A stretch of 45,706 nt of DNA. It comes from Hyphomicrobium sp. GTDB taxonomy: Bacteria > Pseudomonadota > Alphaproteobacteria > Rhizobiales > Hyphomicrobiaceae. This document shows positions 22,701-31,632 of this stretch, one piece after another (position 1 is the stretch's first letter; the number at the start of each line of letters is the position of its first letter). Below the pieces are notes generated by a model. It was given only the letters and a program-made list of their open reading frames with translations. It had not been told where the DNA came from and did not search any database. A program made the position numbers and the translations under genes. The stretch spans positions 1 through 45,706 of the forward strand of contig NZ_JADZBI010000174.1 of NCBI RefSeq assembly GCF_020852195.1, in the 5' to 3' direction.

Positions 22701-25171
22701 CCGCAGCCACTCCTGCTTCCGCTCTCGTTGGCGCCCCCGGAACCCAGGCGCTTCAGATCCGAGTGCGGGGGCGTGTGCAGGGCGTCGGCTTCCGTCCGAC
22801 AGTCTGGCGTCTGGCGCGCGAGCTGAGTTTGCGCGGAACGGTGCTCAACGATGCCGAGGGCGTGTTGATCCGCGCTGCCGGAGAAACCGCCACGCTTTCG
22901 ACGTTCATCGCTCGCCTCGAGACCGAGTGTCCGCCTTTGGCGGCGATCGAAAGCATCGATGTGCTCCCCTATGCGGGGCCTGTTCCCGACCATTTCGACA
23001 TCGTCGAAAGCCAGCATGGCACAGCCGATACCGAGGTGCCGCCGGATGCGGTCGTGTGCGCGGATTGCGCTGCCGAAATCCTCGATCCGTTCTCGCGCCG
23101 CTATCGCTATCCGTTCGCGACCTGCACCAATTGCGGTCCGCGCCTCACCATCATCGCCCGTATGCCCTATGACCGCACGGCGACCAGTATGGCGGCCTTC
23201 GATCTTTGCCCTGCGTGCGCGGCCGAGTATGGCGATCCGGCCGACCGCCGCTTCCATGCCGAGACGACGGCGTGTCATGTGTGCGGGCCGCGCGCTCGGC
23301 TCATCCGTTTCGACGGACGCGCCGTAAGCTTTGATCAGAGCTCGATGCTGGACGACGTCGACGCGACGCTCGGGCTCATTCAGAAAGGCGAGATCGTCGC
23401 CATTAAGGGGCTCGGCGGCTATCATCTCGCTTGCGATGCGACACAGGCTGTTGCTGTCGAACGACTGCGTGCCTTGAAGCAGCGTGACCGCAAACCGTTC
23501 GCGCTCATGGCGCGTGACCTCGACGTCATCCGCGATTACGCCGCCGTCGGAACGGAAGAGGAAGCGACGCTCACGAGCGCGGCCGGGCCTATCGTTCTGC
23601 TTCAGGCCGCGGGCGGCAAGCGCCTTCCCGATGCGATTGCACCGGGTCTTTCCACGCTCGGCTTCATGTTGCCTACGACACCGCTGCACACGCTGCTCCT
23701 GCGCCGCATGAGGCGTCCTGTCGTCATGACCTCGGGCAACATCTCGAATACGCCGCAGGTCATCTCAGATGAGGACGCGCGCGAAAGGCTCGGGACGATT
23801 GCGCCGTTCGCGCTGGTGCATGACCGTGACATCCTCAACCGCGTGGACGATTCCGTCGTACGGTTCGCGGCTGGCGCGGTCCGCGTTCTGCGGCGCTCAC
23901 GGGGTTACGCGCCCGCGCCTGTGCGCCTGCCGCGCGGATTCGAGACGGCGCCTGAGCTGCTTGCGCTGGGCGGCGATCTCAAATCGACCTTCTGTTTCGT
24001 AAAGTCCGGCAACGCGGTGCTGTCCCAGCACATCGGCGATCTCGACGACGTGCAGACATTCGACGACCTCACGCGCACGATCGCTCTCTTCCGCGAGATG
24101 CTTGCAGCATCCCCTGGCATGATCGTGGCGGACCTGCATCCGACCTACCGTAGCACCGCGCTCGCCAGGAAGATGGCCGCAGCCGACGGGATGCCGCTTC
24201 TCCACGTTCAACATCATCACGCGCACATTGCGAGTTGCCTTGCCGAAAACGGCCACCCGCTGGATGCGTCTCCCGTGCTCGGGATTCCGCTCGACGGCCT
24301 CGGCTACGGATCGGACGGCGAAATCTGGGGTGGCGAGTTCCTGCTGGCTGACTACGTCGGCTTTACGCGGCTCGGAACATTCAAGCCTGTTCCGATGCTG
24401 GGTGGCGACAAAGCCTCCCGCGAGCCCTGGCGCAATCTCTATGCACACCTGATGGCCGAGATGGGCTGGTGCAACTTCGCGATGAACTTTGCGGAGCTCG
24501 ACATCCATCGCGCGCTGGCCGCGAAGCCGCGCAAAATCCTCGACGCAATGCTGGCGGATGGCGTGAACGCGCCCAAGGCATCGTCGTGCGGCCGGCTGTT
24601 CGACGCCATGGCGGCCGCCCTCGGGCTCGCGTTCGAGCGGCAAAGTTACGAAGGCGAGGCTGCGGCTCAGCTCGAGGCCACCGTCGACCGGGATGCACTC
24701 GACAACGAGGATCGCGCTCTCGACTATCCGTTCACCATCCCGAACCTCAAACAGTCGGGCCTGCCTTACATCGAGCCGCTCGCCGTGTGGAACGCTGTGT
24801 TCGGCGACCTCATCCTCAAGACTCCGGCCGGCGTTATCGCTGCCCGACTCCATCGCGGCCTCGCGCGCGTTCTTTGCGCAATGGCCGTCAAGCTCGCCCG
24901 GCGCGACAGCGAGACAGGAGCTCGCTTCGACACCGTGGCGCTCTCCGGCGGCTGCTTCCAGAATCGCATTCTTCTGGAGCTGACCGTCCGCCTGCTCGAG
25001 GAGCAGGGTTTCTCCGTCCTGACGCAGAAGGTTGTCCCCGCGGGAGATGGGGGACTAGCGCTCGGTCAGGCGGCGATCGCTGCGGCGCAAATCATAAGAA
25101 ACGGCACGCAAGACATAAGACCAATCGGAGGAAGCAACCCATGTGCCTCGGAATCCCAGGGCGCATCGTAG
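22697..25171 (+). CDS. hypF: Carbamoyltransferase HypF
   Basis: 824 residues; makes the thiocarboxamide on HypE from carbamoyl phosphate, the source of the cyanide ligands of the Ni-Fe site. Order: acylphosphatase-like domain (RGRVQGVGFRPTVWRLA), two zinc fingers with paired CxxC (VCADCAAEI, CTNCGPR, CPACAAEY, CHVCGPR), the YrdC-like domain (IKGLGGYHLACDA, MTSGN) and the Kae1-like domain with HHHAHIASC and LSGGCFQN. Length is normal for the family. It starts at the NHL stop (ATGA) and its last 31 bases overlap hypC. Confidence 0.96.
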   Translation: MTAATPASALVGAPGTQALQIRVRGRVQGVGFRPTVWRLARELSLRGTVLNDAEGVLIRAAGETATLSTFIARLETECPPLAAIESIDVLPYAGPVPDHFDIVESQHGTADTEVPPDAVVCADCAAEILDPFSRRYRYPFATCTNCGPRLTIIARMPYDRTATSMAAFDLCPACAAEYGDPADRRFHAETTACHVCGPRARLIRFDGRAVSFDQSSMLDDVDATLGLIQKGEIVAIKGLGGYHLACDATQAVAVERLRALKQRDRKPFALMARDLDVIRDYAAVGTEEEATLTSAAGPIVLLQAAGGKRLPDAIAPGLSTLGFMLPTTPLHTLLLRRMRRPVVMTSGNISNTPQVISDEDARERLGTIAPFALVHDRDILNRVDDSVVRFAAGAVRVLRRSRGYAPAPVRLPRGFETAPELLALGGDLKSTFCFVKSGNAVLSQHIGDLDDVQTFDDLTRTIALFREMLAASPGMIVADLHPTYRSTALARKMAAADGMPLLHVQHHHAHIASCLAENGHPLDASPVLGIPLDGLGYGSDGEIWGGEFLLADYVGFTRLGTFKPVPMLGGDKASREPWRNLYAHLMAEMGWCNFAMNFAELDIHRALAAKPRKILDAMLADGVNAPKASSCGRLFDAMAAALGLAFERQSYEGEAAAQLEATVDRDALDNEDRALDYPFTIPNLKQSGLPYIEPLAVWNAVFGDLILKTPAGVIAARLHRGLARVLCAMAVKLARRDSETGARFDTVALSGGCFQNRILLELTVRLLEEQGFSVLTQKVVPAGDGGLALGQAAIAAAQIIRNGTQDIRPIGGSNPCASESQGAS

Positions 25172-25422
25172 CCATCGACGATGCGGTGAGAAAGCTGGCT
25201 ACGGTCGACGTCTCCGGCGTCAAGCGCCAGATCAACGTCGCCTGCATCGTGTCGGAGGACCATCCGGTCGAGGCCTGCGTCGGCGACTGGGTGCTCGTCC
25301 ACGTCGGATTTGCGATGAGCCGCATCGACGAAGCAGAAGCCGCTGAAACCCTGAAAGTGTTGACCGAGCTTGGCGAGGCGCAGGCCGAGATGGAGGCCAT
25401 GCGTCTCTCCGGAGCAGCATAG
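25141..25422 (+). CDS. hypC: Hydrogenase assembly chaperone HypC
   Basis: 93 residues. Begins MCLGIPGRI, where the Cys after the initiator Met binds the iron and contacts HypD and the large-subunit precursor. The rest is the expected small beta-barrel (VGDWVLVHVGFAMSRID) with a helical tail. GGAGGAAGC lies just before its ATG, inside the end of hypF, so the 31-base overlap is real. It carries the Fe(CN)2CO unit from HypD to HupL. Confidence 0.95.
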   Translation: MCLGIPGRIVAIDDAVRKLATVDVSGVKRQINVACIVSEDHPVEACVGDWVLVHVGFAMSRIDEAEAAETLKVLTELGEAQAEMEAMRLSGAA

Positions 25423-25433
25423 GAGGGCGTGCC

Positions 25434-26122
25434 ATGCCCAATGAGACCGAACTTTCGAGTCTCTATCCGTTTCTACACGGCAAAGCGCAGGATCCGGAAA
25501 AGCTCGATGCTGCGCTCTTGCATTCCGTTGCCGAGAAGGCGCGCGAGAGCCGAGACACGAACGCCGCATTCTTCGCCGAGAGCGGGACGACGCTTGTCGC
25601 GGCGGCGAAGGCCCTTGCGGATCTCTATCGCCGCGGCGGGCGGCTCTTCTCGATGGGCAATGGCGGGTCGAGCTGCGATGCCTCACACGTTGCCGTCGAG
25701 TTCGTGCATCCCATCACGGCCGGCCGGCCGGCGCTCGCCGCGACCAATCTGGTCGCCGACCTCGCCATGATCTCCGCCGTCGGCAACGACGTCGGATTCG
25801 AGCACGTCTTCGTGCGCCAGATCATCGCCCAGGGCCGCGCAGGCGACGGCCTCATCGGGATCTCGACGAGCGGCAACTCGACGAACCTCATCGCGGCGTT
25901 CGCCAAGGCGAAGGAAATGGGGCTCGTGACTATCGGGCTGGCCGGCGGCGACGGCGGGCGCATGAAAACGTCGGGTGCCGTCGACTACTGCCTCGTGGTG
26001 CCGACGCAATCGATCCATCGCACCCAGGAATGCCACGTCACGGCCTACCACATCCTCTGGGATCTCGTTCATACGCTGCTGGCCGACGACCGCGGGTCCG
26101 CAGCCAGCAAAGGAGCGGCGGC

Positions 26123-26126
<4 letters not shown>
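25434..26126 (+). CDS. SIS-domain (GmhA-like) protein within the hyp operon
   Basis: 230 residues; a phosphosugar-isomerase fold: FSMGNGGSSCDASHVAVEFV and GISTSGNSTNLIAAFAKAKE are the sugar-phosphate-binding loops of GmhA-type SIS proteins, and IHRTQECHVTAYHILWDLVH is the C-terminal helix with the family's histidine. In lipopolysaccharide synthesis GmhA makes heptose 7-phosphate. Here the gene sits 11 bases after hypC and overlaps hypD, and I recall SIS genes in several hyp loci for group 1h/2a enzymes. It may provide a substrate for the CO ligand or simply have been captured; function in maturation is unproven. Confidence 0.85.
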
Positions 26127-27249
<1,123 letters not shown>

Positions 27250-27253
<4 letters not shown>

Positions 27254-28317
27254 ACGTCATGCCCACGCCCCGCCGTCGCAGCTTCGGCCACATCTCGGTC
27301 CCGAAGGTCACGCTGGCCCACGGCGGCGGCGGCAAGGCCATGAAGGATCTGATCGACGATGTGTTCGTGTCGACTTTCGACAACGCGGCGCTGGCACCGC
27401 TCGAGGATCAGGCGCGCTTCGATCTCTCGGACCTTGCCCGATATGGCGATCGGCTCGCCTTCACGACCGACTCATTCGTCGTCCATCCGCTGTTCTTCCC
27501 GGGAGGCGACATCGGCAAGCTCGCGGTGTGCGGCACAGTCAACGATCTGGCCGTAGGTGGAGCGCAACCGCTCTACCTGTCCTGCGCGGCAATCGTGGAG
27601 GAGGGCGTCGAGGTCGACCTGCTGCGGCGCGTCGCGGCATCCATGGCGGCGACGGCGCGTGAGGTAGGCGTCGAAATCGTCACCGGCGACACCAAGGTCG
27701 TCCAGAGAGGCGCCTGCGACAAGATCTTCCTGACCACCACCGGCATCGGCGTCATCCGGACCGATGTGACACTCGGCGCCGACAGGGCGCGTCCGGGCGA
27801 TGTCGTGCTTGTCAACGGCGTACTCGGCGATCACGGTGCCGCCATCCTCGGCGCGCGCGGCGACATGGCCCTCGACAGCCCTATCGAGAGCGACTGCGCA
27901 CCGCTCAATGGCATGATCGATGCGCTCCTCGCTGCGGCTCCGGGAACGCGCGCCATCCGCGACGCGACAAGGGGCGGTGTCGCCACCGTGCTCAATGAGA
28001 TGGCGCAGGCATCGCAAGTATCCATCGCTATCGATGAGCGCGTGACGCCTCTGCGGCCGGAGGTCCGCGCCTTCTGCGAGATTCTTGGCCTCGATCCTCT
28101 CTATCTCGCCAACGAAGGGAAAATCGTCGCCATCGTTCCGCCGGACGAAGCCGACGCCGCGATTCAAGCCCTGCGCTCGCATCCGTTCGGGCAAGAAGCC
28201 GCAGTGATTGGAGAAGTAAAAAACGGCGAGCCGGGACGTGTGGTTATGAGCACGGTGTTCGGCGGAACCCGCATCGTCGACATGCTGGTCGGCGACCAAC
28301 TGCCGAGGATCTGCTGA
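27250..28317 (+). CDS. hypE: Hydrogenase maturation protein HypE
   Basis: 355 residues from a GTG overlapping the hypD stop (GTGA); an ATG four codons later is an alternative. It dehydrates the carbamoyl group placed by HypF on its C-terminal cysteine to thiocyanate, using ATP. The PurM-like fold is evident: LAHGGGGKAMKDLI, FTTDSFVVHPLFFPGGDIG, GTVNDLAVGGAQP, TRGGVATVLNE. It ends PRIC, giving the essential terminal cysteine. Interacts with HypF and the HypCD complex. Confidence 0.96.
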
Positions 28318-28318
28318 C

Positions 28319-28657
28319 ATGCACGAGCTTGGCATCACGAGAAATGTCGTCGCCATCGCCTCCGAGGCCGCTCAAGGGCGCCGCGTGCTCAAGGTCACGC
28401 TCGAGGTCGGACGGTTGTCGGGTGTCATGACGGAAGCCATTCGCTTCTGCTTCGACACTGTGGCTGAGGGCACCGCGCTCGATGGCGCGGAGCTCGAGAT
28501 TCGCGAAATCGACGCCCAGGCGCGTTGCCTGGCCTGCGGAACCGTCTACGCGATGCCGACGCTTTTCACTGCCTGTGCCTGCGGCAGCCGCGAGTGCGAG
28601 CGCCTGGCCGGCGAAGAGCTGAAGATCAAAACCATCGAGCTTGAGGAGGCTGCGTGA
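28319..28657 (+). CDS. hypA: Nickel metallochaperone HypA
   Basis: 112 residues beginning MHELGITRNVV; the His after the initiator Met and the neighbouring Glu bind nickel. A zinc ribbon follows with CLACG and a second half CACGSREC, so spacing in the second knuckle is C-x-C...C rather than a plain CxxC. It delivers nickel to the large subunit together with HypB. One base separates it from hypE and its last four bases overlap hypB. Confidence 0.94.
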   Translation: MHELGITRNVVAIASEAAQGRRVLKVTLEVGRLSGVMTEAIRFCFDTVAEGTALDGAELEIREIDAQARCLACGTVYAMPTLFTACACGSRECERLAGEELKIKTIELEEAA

Positions 28658-29652
28658 TGTGCGGAACATGCGGATGTAGCGGCACCAATAGAGTCACGAT
28701 CACCAATCTCGAGTCCGGCTTGACGGCAACGCTCGACCGAGACGCGCGCGATCATGACCACGAGCATGTGCATGAGGACGGAACACGGCACAGCCATCCG
28801 CACCATCATGGCCACCACCATGATCATCATCACGACCATGACCGCCACCACCATACCCACGAGCACGCTGGCCACCATCACCATCATCACCACGCTCATG
28901 AGCACACACATGCCGATGGCACGACGCACAGCCACCCGCATGTGCACGGCTACGCCCATGATCACGCGGCCAAAAGCGAGCAAGAGACCATCGTAACTCT
29001 CGAAGCCAGGCTTCTCGCGAAAAATGACGCCTTGGCCGAAAGGAACCGTGCGTGGTTCCGAGGTCGCGAGATCCTGGCGCTCAATCTGGTCAGCTCTCCG
29101 GGGTCCGGAAAGACGACGTTGCTCGAGCGCGCGATCCGCGATCTGGGGAGCGAGGCTTTCATTGCCGTGATCGAGGGCGATCAGGCCACCGTCAACGACA
29201 GCGAGCGGATCCGGGCCGCCGGAGCGCCCTGCGTGCAGGTCAACACCGGCACGGGATGCCATCTCGAAGCGGACATGATCGCGCGCGGGTTGGCGGAGTT
29301 GAAGCCGCCCGTCGGATCCATGGTCTTGATCGAGAATGTCGGCAACCTCGTGTGTCCTGCTCTGTTCGATCTCGGCGAGCACGCGAAGGTGGCCATCCTC
29401 TCCGTCACCGAAGGCGAGGACAAGCCGCTCAAATACCCGCACATGTTCCAGGCCAGCCGGGCTGTGCTGCTCAACAAGATCGACCTTGTTCCGCACCTCG
29501 ATTTCGATGTCGAGAAAGCCGTCGAGAACGCCCGCGTCGTGAACCCCGACATTGCCGTGTTCCGGGTATCCGCCCGTACGGGCGAAGGGTTGGCGGCCTG
29601 GTACGGCTGGGTTCGCGAGCAGGCTGCGGCCGTGCGCGCAAGCCCGTTCTGA
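28654..29652 (+). CDS. hypB: Nickel-inserting GTPase HypB with a long His-rich region
   Basis: 332 residues. The N-terminus MCGTCGC is the high-affinity nickel motif (C-x2-C-G-C type). Residues about 33-107 are a histidine-rich stretch with roughly 37 His, mixed with Asp, Glu and Gly, able to store many nickel or zinc ions. The GTPase domain follows: P-loop SSPGSGKTTLLE, ATVNDSERI, the metal site GTGCHLEADM, VGNLVCP and guanine motif NKIDL. Starts at ATGATG overlapping the hypA stop. It donates nickel with HypA. Confidence 0.96.
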   Translation: MMCGTCGCSGTNRVTITNLESGLTATLDRDARDHDHEHVHEDGTRHSHPHHHGHHHDHHHDHDRHHHTHEHAGHHHHHHHAHEHTHADGTTHSHPHVHGYAHDHAAKSEQETIVTLEARLLAKNDALAERNRAWFRGREILALNLVSSPGSGKTTLLERAIRDLGSEAFIAVIEGDQATVNDSERIRAAGAPCVQVNTGTGCHLEADMIARGLAELKPPVGSMVLIENVGNLVCPALFDLGEHAKVAILSVTEGEDKPLKYPHMFQASRAVLLNKIDLVPHLDFDVEKAVENARVVNPDIAVFRVSARTGEGLAAWYGWVREQAAAVRASPF

Positions 29653-29690
29653 ACGCCAACGTCAATCTTCAACTGGGAGGACTTGAACAG

Positions 29691-30296
29691 ATGAAAATAA
29701 GGACTTTCGGGCAGTGGCTTGGCGCTGCCACCATAATCGCCATGGCGCTCGCCACGCCCGCCGCCGCGCATGTCGGCGCGGGTGACGCGCACGGGTTCAT
29801 GCACGGCCTTGCCCCTCCGATCGGTGGCCTAGACCACGTGCTTGCGATGGTCGCCGTCGGCCTCTTGGGCGCGAGCCTCGGTGGACGCGCGATCTGGATG
29901 GTGCCGGCGGCGTTCATCGTCATGATGGCGGCCGGTGGCCTATTGGGCATGGCGCACGCGTCGCTGCCCTACGTCGAGCTCGGCATCGCCGCGTCGGTGG
30001 TCGTTCTGGGGCTTGCCGTTGCATTGCGCCTGACGATGCCGACAGTCGCCGCCATGGCGCTCGTTGGCTTCTTCGCGATCTTCCACGGGTTCGCCCATGG
30101 CGCGGAGATGCCCGCCGATGCCTCGGCGGCCGGCTATGCGTTCGGGTTCATGCTGGCAACGGCCCTCTTGCATGCGATTGGCATCGCATTGGGGCTCGGG
30201 ATCGGCCGCATTGGCCGGGCCGGGGAGAATGTCAGCCAGGTCGGAGGGGCCGCGTTGTCTCTGGCCGGTGTGGCGCTGATCGGCGGCTGGCTTTAG
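29691..30296 (+). CDS. hupE: HupE/UreJ-family nickel permease
   Basis: 201 residues from the ATG at 29691, preceded by GGGAGG. A signal-like first segment (IIAMALATPAAAHVGAGDAH) ends in the HupE histidine region, followed by about six helices. The family hallmark HGFMHGLAPPIGGLDHVLAM is present, and AIFHGFAHGAEMP repeats the HG(x)AHG nickel motif. It takes Ni2+ across the inner membrane for HypA/B. Last gene of the maturation operon; a GC hairpin follows. Confidence 0.94.
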   Translation: MKIRTFGQWLGAATIIAMALATPAAAHVGAGDAHGFMHGLAPPIGGLDHVLAMVAVGLLGASLGGRAIWMVPAAFIVMMAAGGLLGMAHASLPYVELGIAASVVVLGLAVALRLTMPTVAAMALVGFFAIFHGFAHGAEMPADASAAGYAFGFMLATALLHAIGIALGLGIGRIGRAGENVSQVGGAALSLAGVALIGGWL

Positions 30297-30313
30297 GGGG
30301 TGGATCATCGGGA

Positions 30314-30343
30314 GCGGCGCAGGAGGAAAGCAGCCTGCGCCGC
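30314..30343. terminator. GC hairpin between convergent hupE and CBS genes
   Basis: GCGGCGCAGG (30314-30323) pairs perfectly with 30334-30343 across a 10-base loop. It lies in the 53-base gap between two convergent genes and could serve both. No T-run is visible on either side, so efficiency is uncertain. Confidence 0.6.
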
Positions 30344-30349
30344 GACCGG

Positions 30350-30784
30350 CTAGTCCGTCAGCGTCACCAAGTGCTCGACGGAGCTGTATCGTCGCTCCAT
30401 TTCGTTCAGGCGATGCTCCATCATGTCGCGTATGCTTACAATGCCGACAAGTTGGGTGCCGTTGACCACCGGGACGTGCCGAATGTGATGTTGCTTCATC
30501 AGGCGCATCACCTCCGATAGATGGCACTCAGGCGTGCATGTGACCACGCGGCGCGTCATCAACGCCGACACTGGCAAAAGGTGCAACTCGCCACGGCGCT
30601 CGGCCAGGCTGTAGGCAATGTCGCGTTCGGAGATGATGCCGTCTGGCGTTCGGCCGTCGTGGCTGACAACCATCACGCCGACGCGGTGCCGCTGAAGCAA
30701 GCGTGCGAGCGTGCCGATTGTTTCATTCGGCTTTACCGTCAGCACATGATTTTCTTTTCCATTGAGAAGATCGCAAACTTTCAT
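30350..30784 (-). CDS. CBS-domain protein
   Basis: 144 residues made of two CBS motifs and little else: VLTVKPNETIGTLARLLQRH with GIISERDIAYSL, then VVTCTPECHLSEVMRLMKQH with GIVSIRDMMEHRL. Such stand-alone pairs bind adenine nucleotides and often regulate stress, energy state or an unknown partner. It is convergent with hupE and transcribed in the same direction as nikR, 278 bases downstream of it. That gap (30785-31062) holds no gene and only a small GCTTTTC-ATT-GAAAAGC hairpin. Confidence 0.88.
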   Translation of the reverse strand: MKVCDLLNGKENHVLTVKPNETIGTLARLLQRHRVGVMVVSHDGRTPDGIISERDIAYSLAERRGELHLLPVSALMTRRVVTCTPECHLSEVMRLMKQHHIRHVPVVNGTQLVGIVSIRDMMEHRLNEMERRYSSVEHLVTLTD

Positions 30785-31062
30785 CGCGTCTCATCCCTTT
30801 CAGATTATATTGCGTCGCATTATTGATGCGGAATTTGCCGGTGCTGCAGAGCGGCTTTTCATTGAAAAGCGAACCTCAAATTGTGGGTCCGGCGCCTTTT
30901 ATGAAGGCACTCGCCCGCAGTTCCCGCAATCTTGAGATTGTCGCGCGACATCATGTGCATTGACGGCGCGAAAGGAGCAGGGGCGCCGTAGAATGCAAAG
31001 GACGGAGTATTTTATTCGGAAGTACGTAATTCTACGTGAGGCGTGCACACATTCGTGCGCGC

Positions 31063-31527
31063 TCAGCGGACGCGGATGTGCTCGTGCGCATGCGTGTGCC
31101 GGTCACCGTGTCTGTGGCGCGTGGTCTCGATCGTTGCCGGGATCATCGTGATCCGCCCATGGCGGGCGCCGCGCTCGGCGATAATCTCGTTTGCAAGCTG
31201 CTGGACTGCCTTGGATTTACCTCTTAGAACCGCAACCTCCATGCAGCTCTCATGATCGAGAGAGATACGCATGGTCGCCACCGAAAGATCATGGGCGCGT
31301 TGGAAGGCATGCGCGAGTCGTTGGGGCAGGTCGCGCGTTTCCTGGTCGTAGACGTAGACGACGCTCGCGATACAGTCGCCGGAGGACGAGGCTTCGTCCG
31401 TTTCCGATATCCCGGCCCGGACGAGGTCTCGAATTATTTCGGATCTGTTTTGATAGCCCCGCGCTTCGGCGAGCTTTTCGATTGCATTGTAAAGTTGATT
31501 ATCAATCGTGATCGTTATCCGTTGCAC
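31063..31527 (-). CDS. nikR: NikR-like metalloregulator with altered metal site and His-rich tail
   Basis: Starts at a GTG at 31527, giving the canonical VQRITITID ribbon-helix-helix strand; upstream in-frame codons are not NikR-like. 154 residues: RHH DNA-binding domain (1-45) and ACT metal domain. It aligns without gaps to the E. coli protein over residues 70-115, but the four square-planar nickel ligands become Q76, R87, S89 and C95, so three of four are lost. The C-terminus ends in a His-rich tail (RHRHGDRHTHAHEH). The DNA-contact residues R3, T5 and T7 are kept, and an exact NikR box lies just upstream, between it and the TonB receptor gene. It probably represses the receptor, and perhaps itself, in response to nickel or another metal. 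Confidence 0.85.
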   Translation of the reverse strand: MQRITITIDNQLYNAIEKLAEARGYQNRSEIIRDLVRAGISETDEASSSGDCIASVVYVYDQETRDLPQRLAHAFQRAHDLSVATMRISLDHESCMEVAVLRGKSKAVQQLANEIIAERGARHGRITMIPATIETTRHRHGDRHTHAHEHIRVR

Positions 31528-31557
31528 GCACGCCTCACTCGCCGAAAACGGCTCACA

Positions 31558-31585
31558 GTATGAGGATTGGAAATAGACTTCATAC
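31558..31585. promoter_or_regulatory. NikR operator, exact GTATGA-N16-TCATAC
   Basis: GTATGA at 31558-31563 and TCATAC at 31580-31585 are separated by exactly 16 bases, the E. coli NikR consensus. The site lies 31 bases before the nikR GTG on one side and 47 bases before the TonB-receptor ATG on the other, where it would block both promoters when the metal-loaded regulator binds. Confidence 0.88.
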
Positions 31586-31632
31586 TTTATCACGCCTTGA
31601 CTGAATGAAAAGATCAATTCGGGAGGCGTGTC

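Noticed and set aside
28750-28974. Low-complexity CAY-type repeat as a CRISPR or microsatellite
   Set aside because: It encodes the His-rich region of HypB in frame, with varied codons; no regular spacer structure.
31586-31632. Cobalamin riboswitch before the TonB receptor
   Set aside because: The leader is only 47 bases and contains no B12-box; the NikR operator explains regulation.
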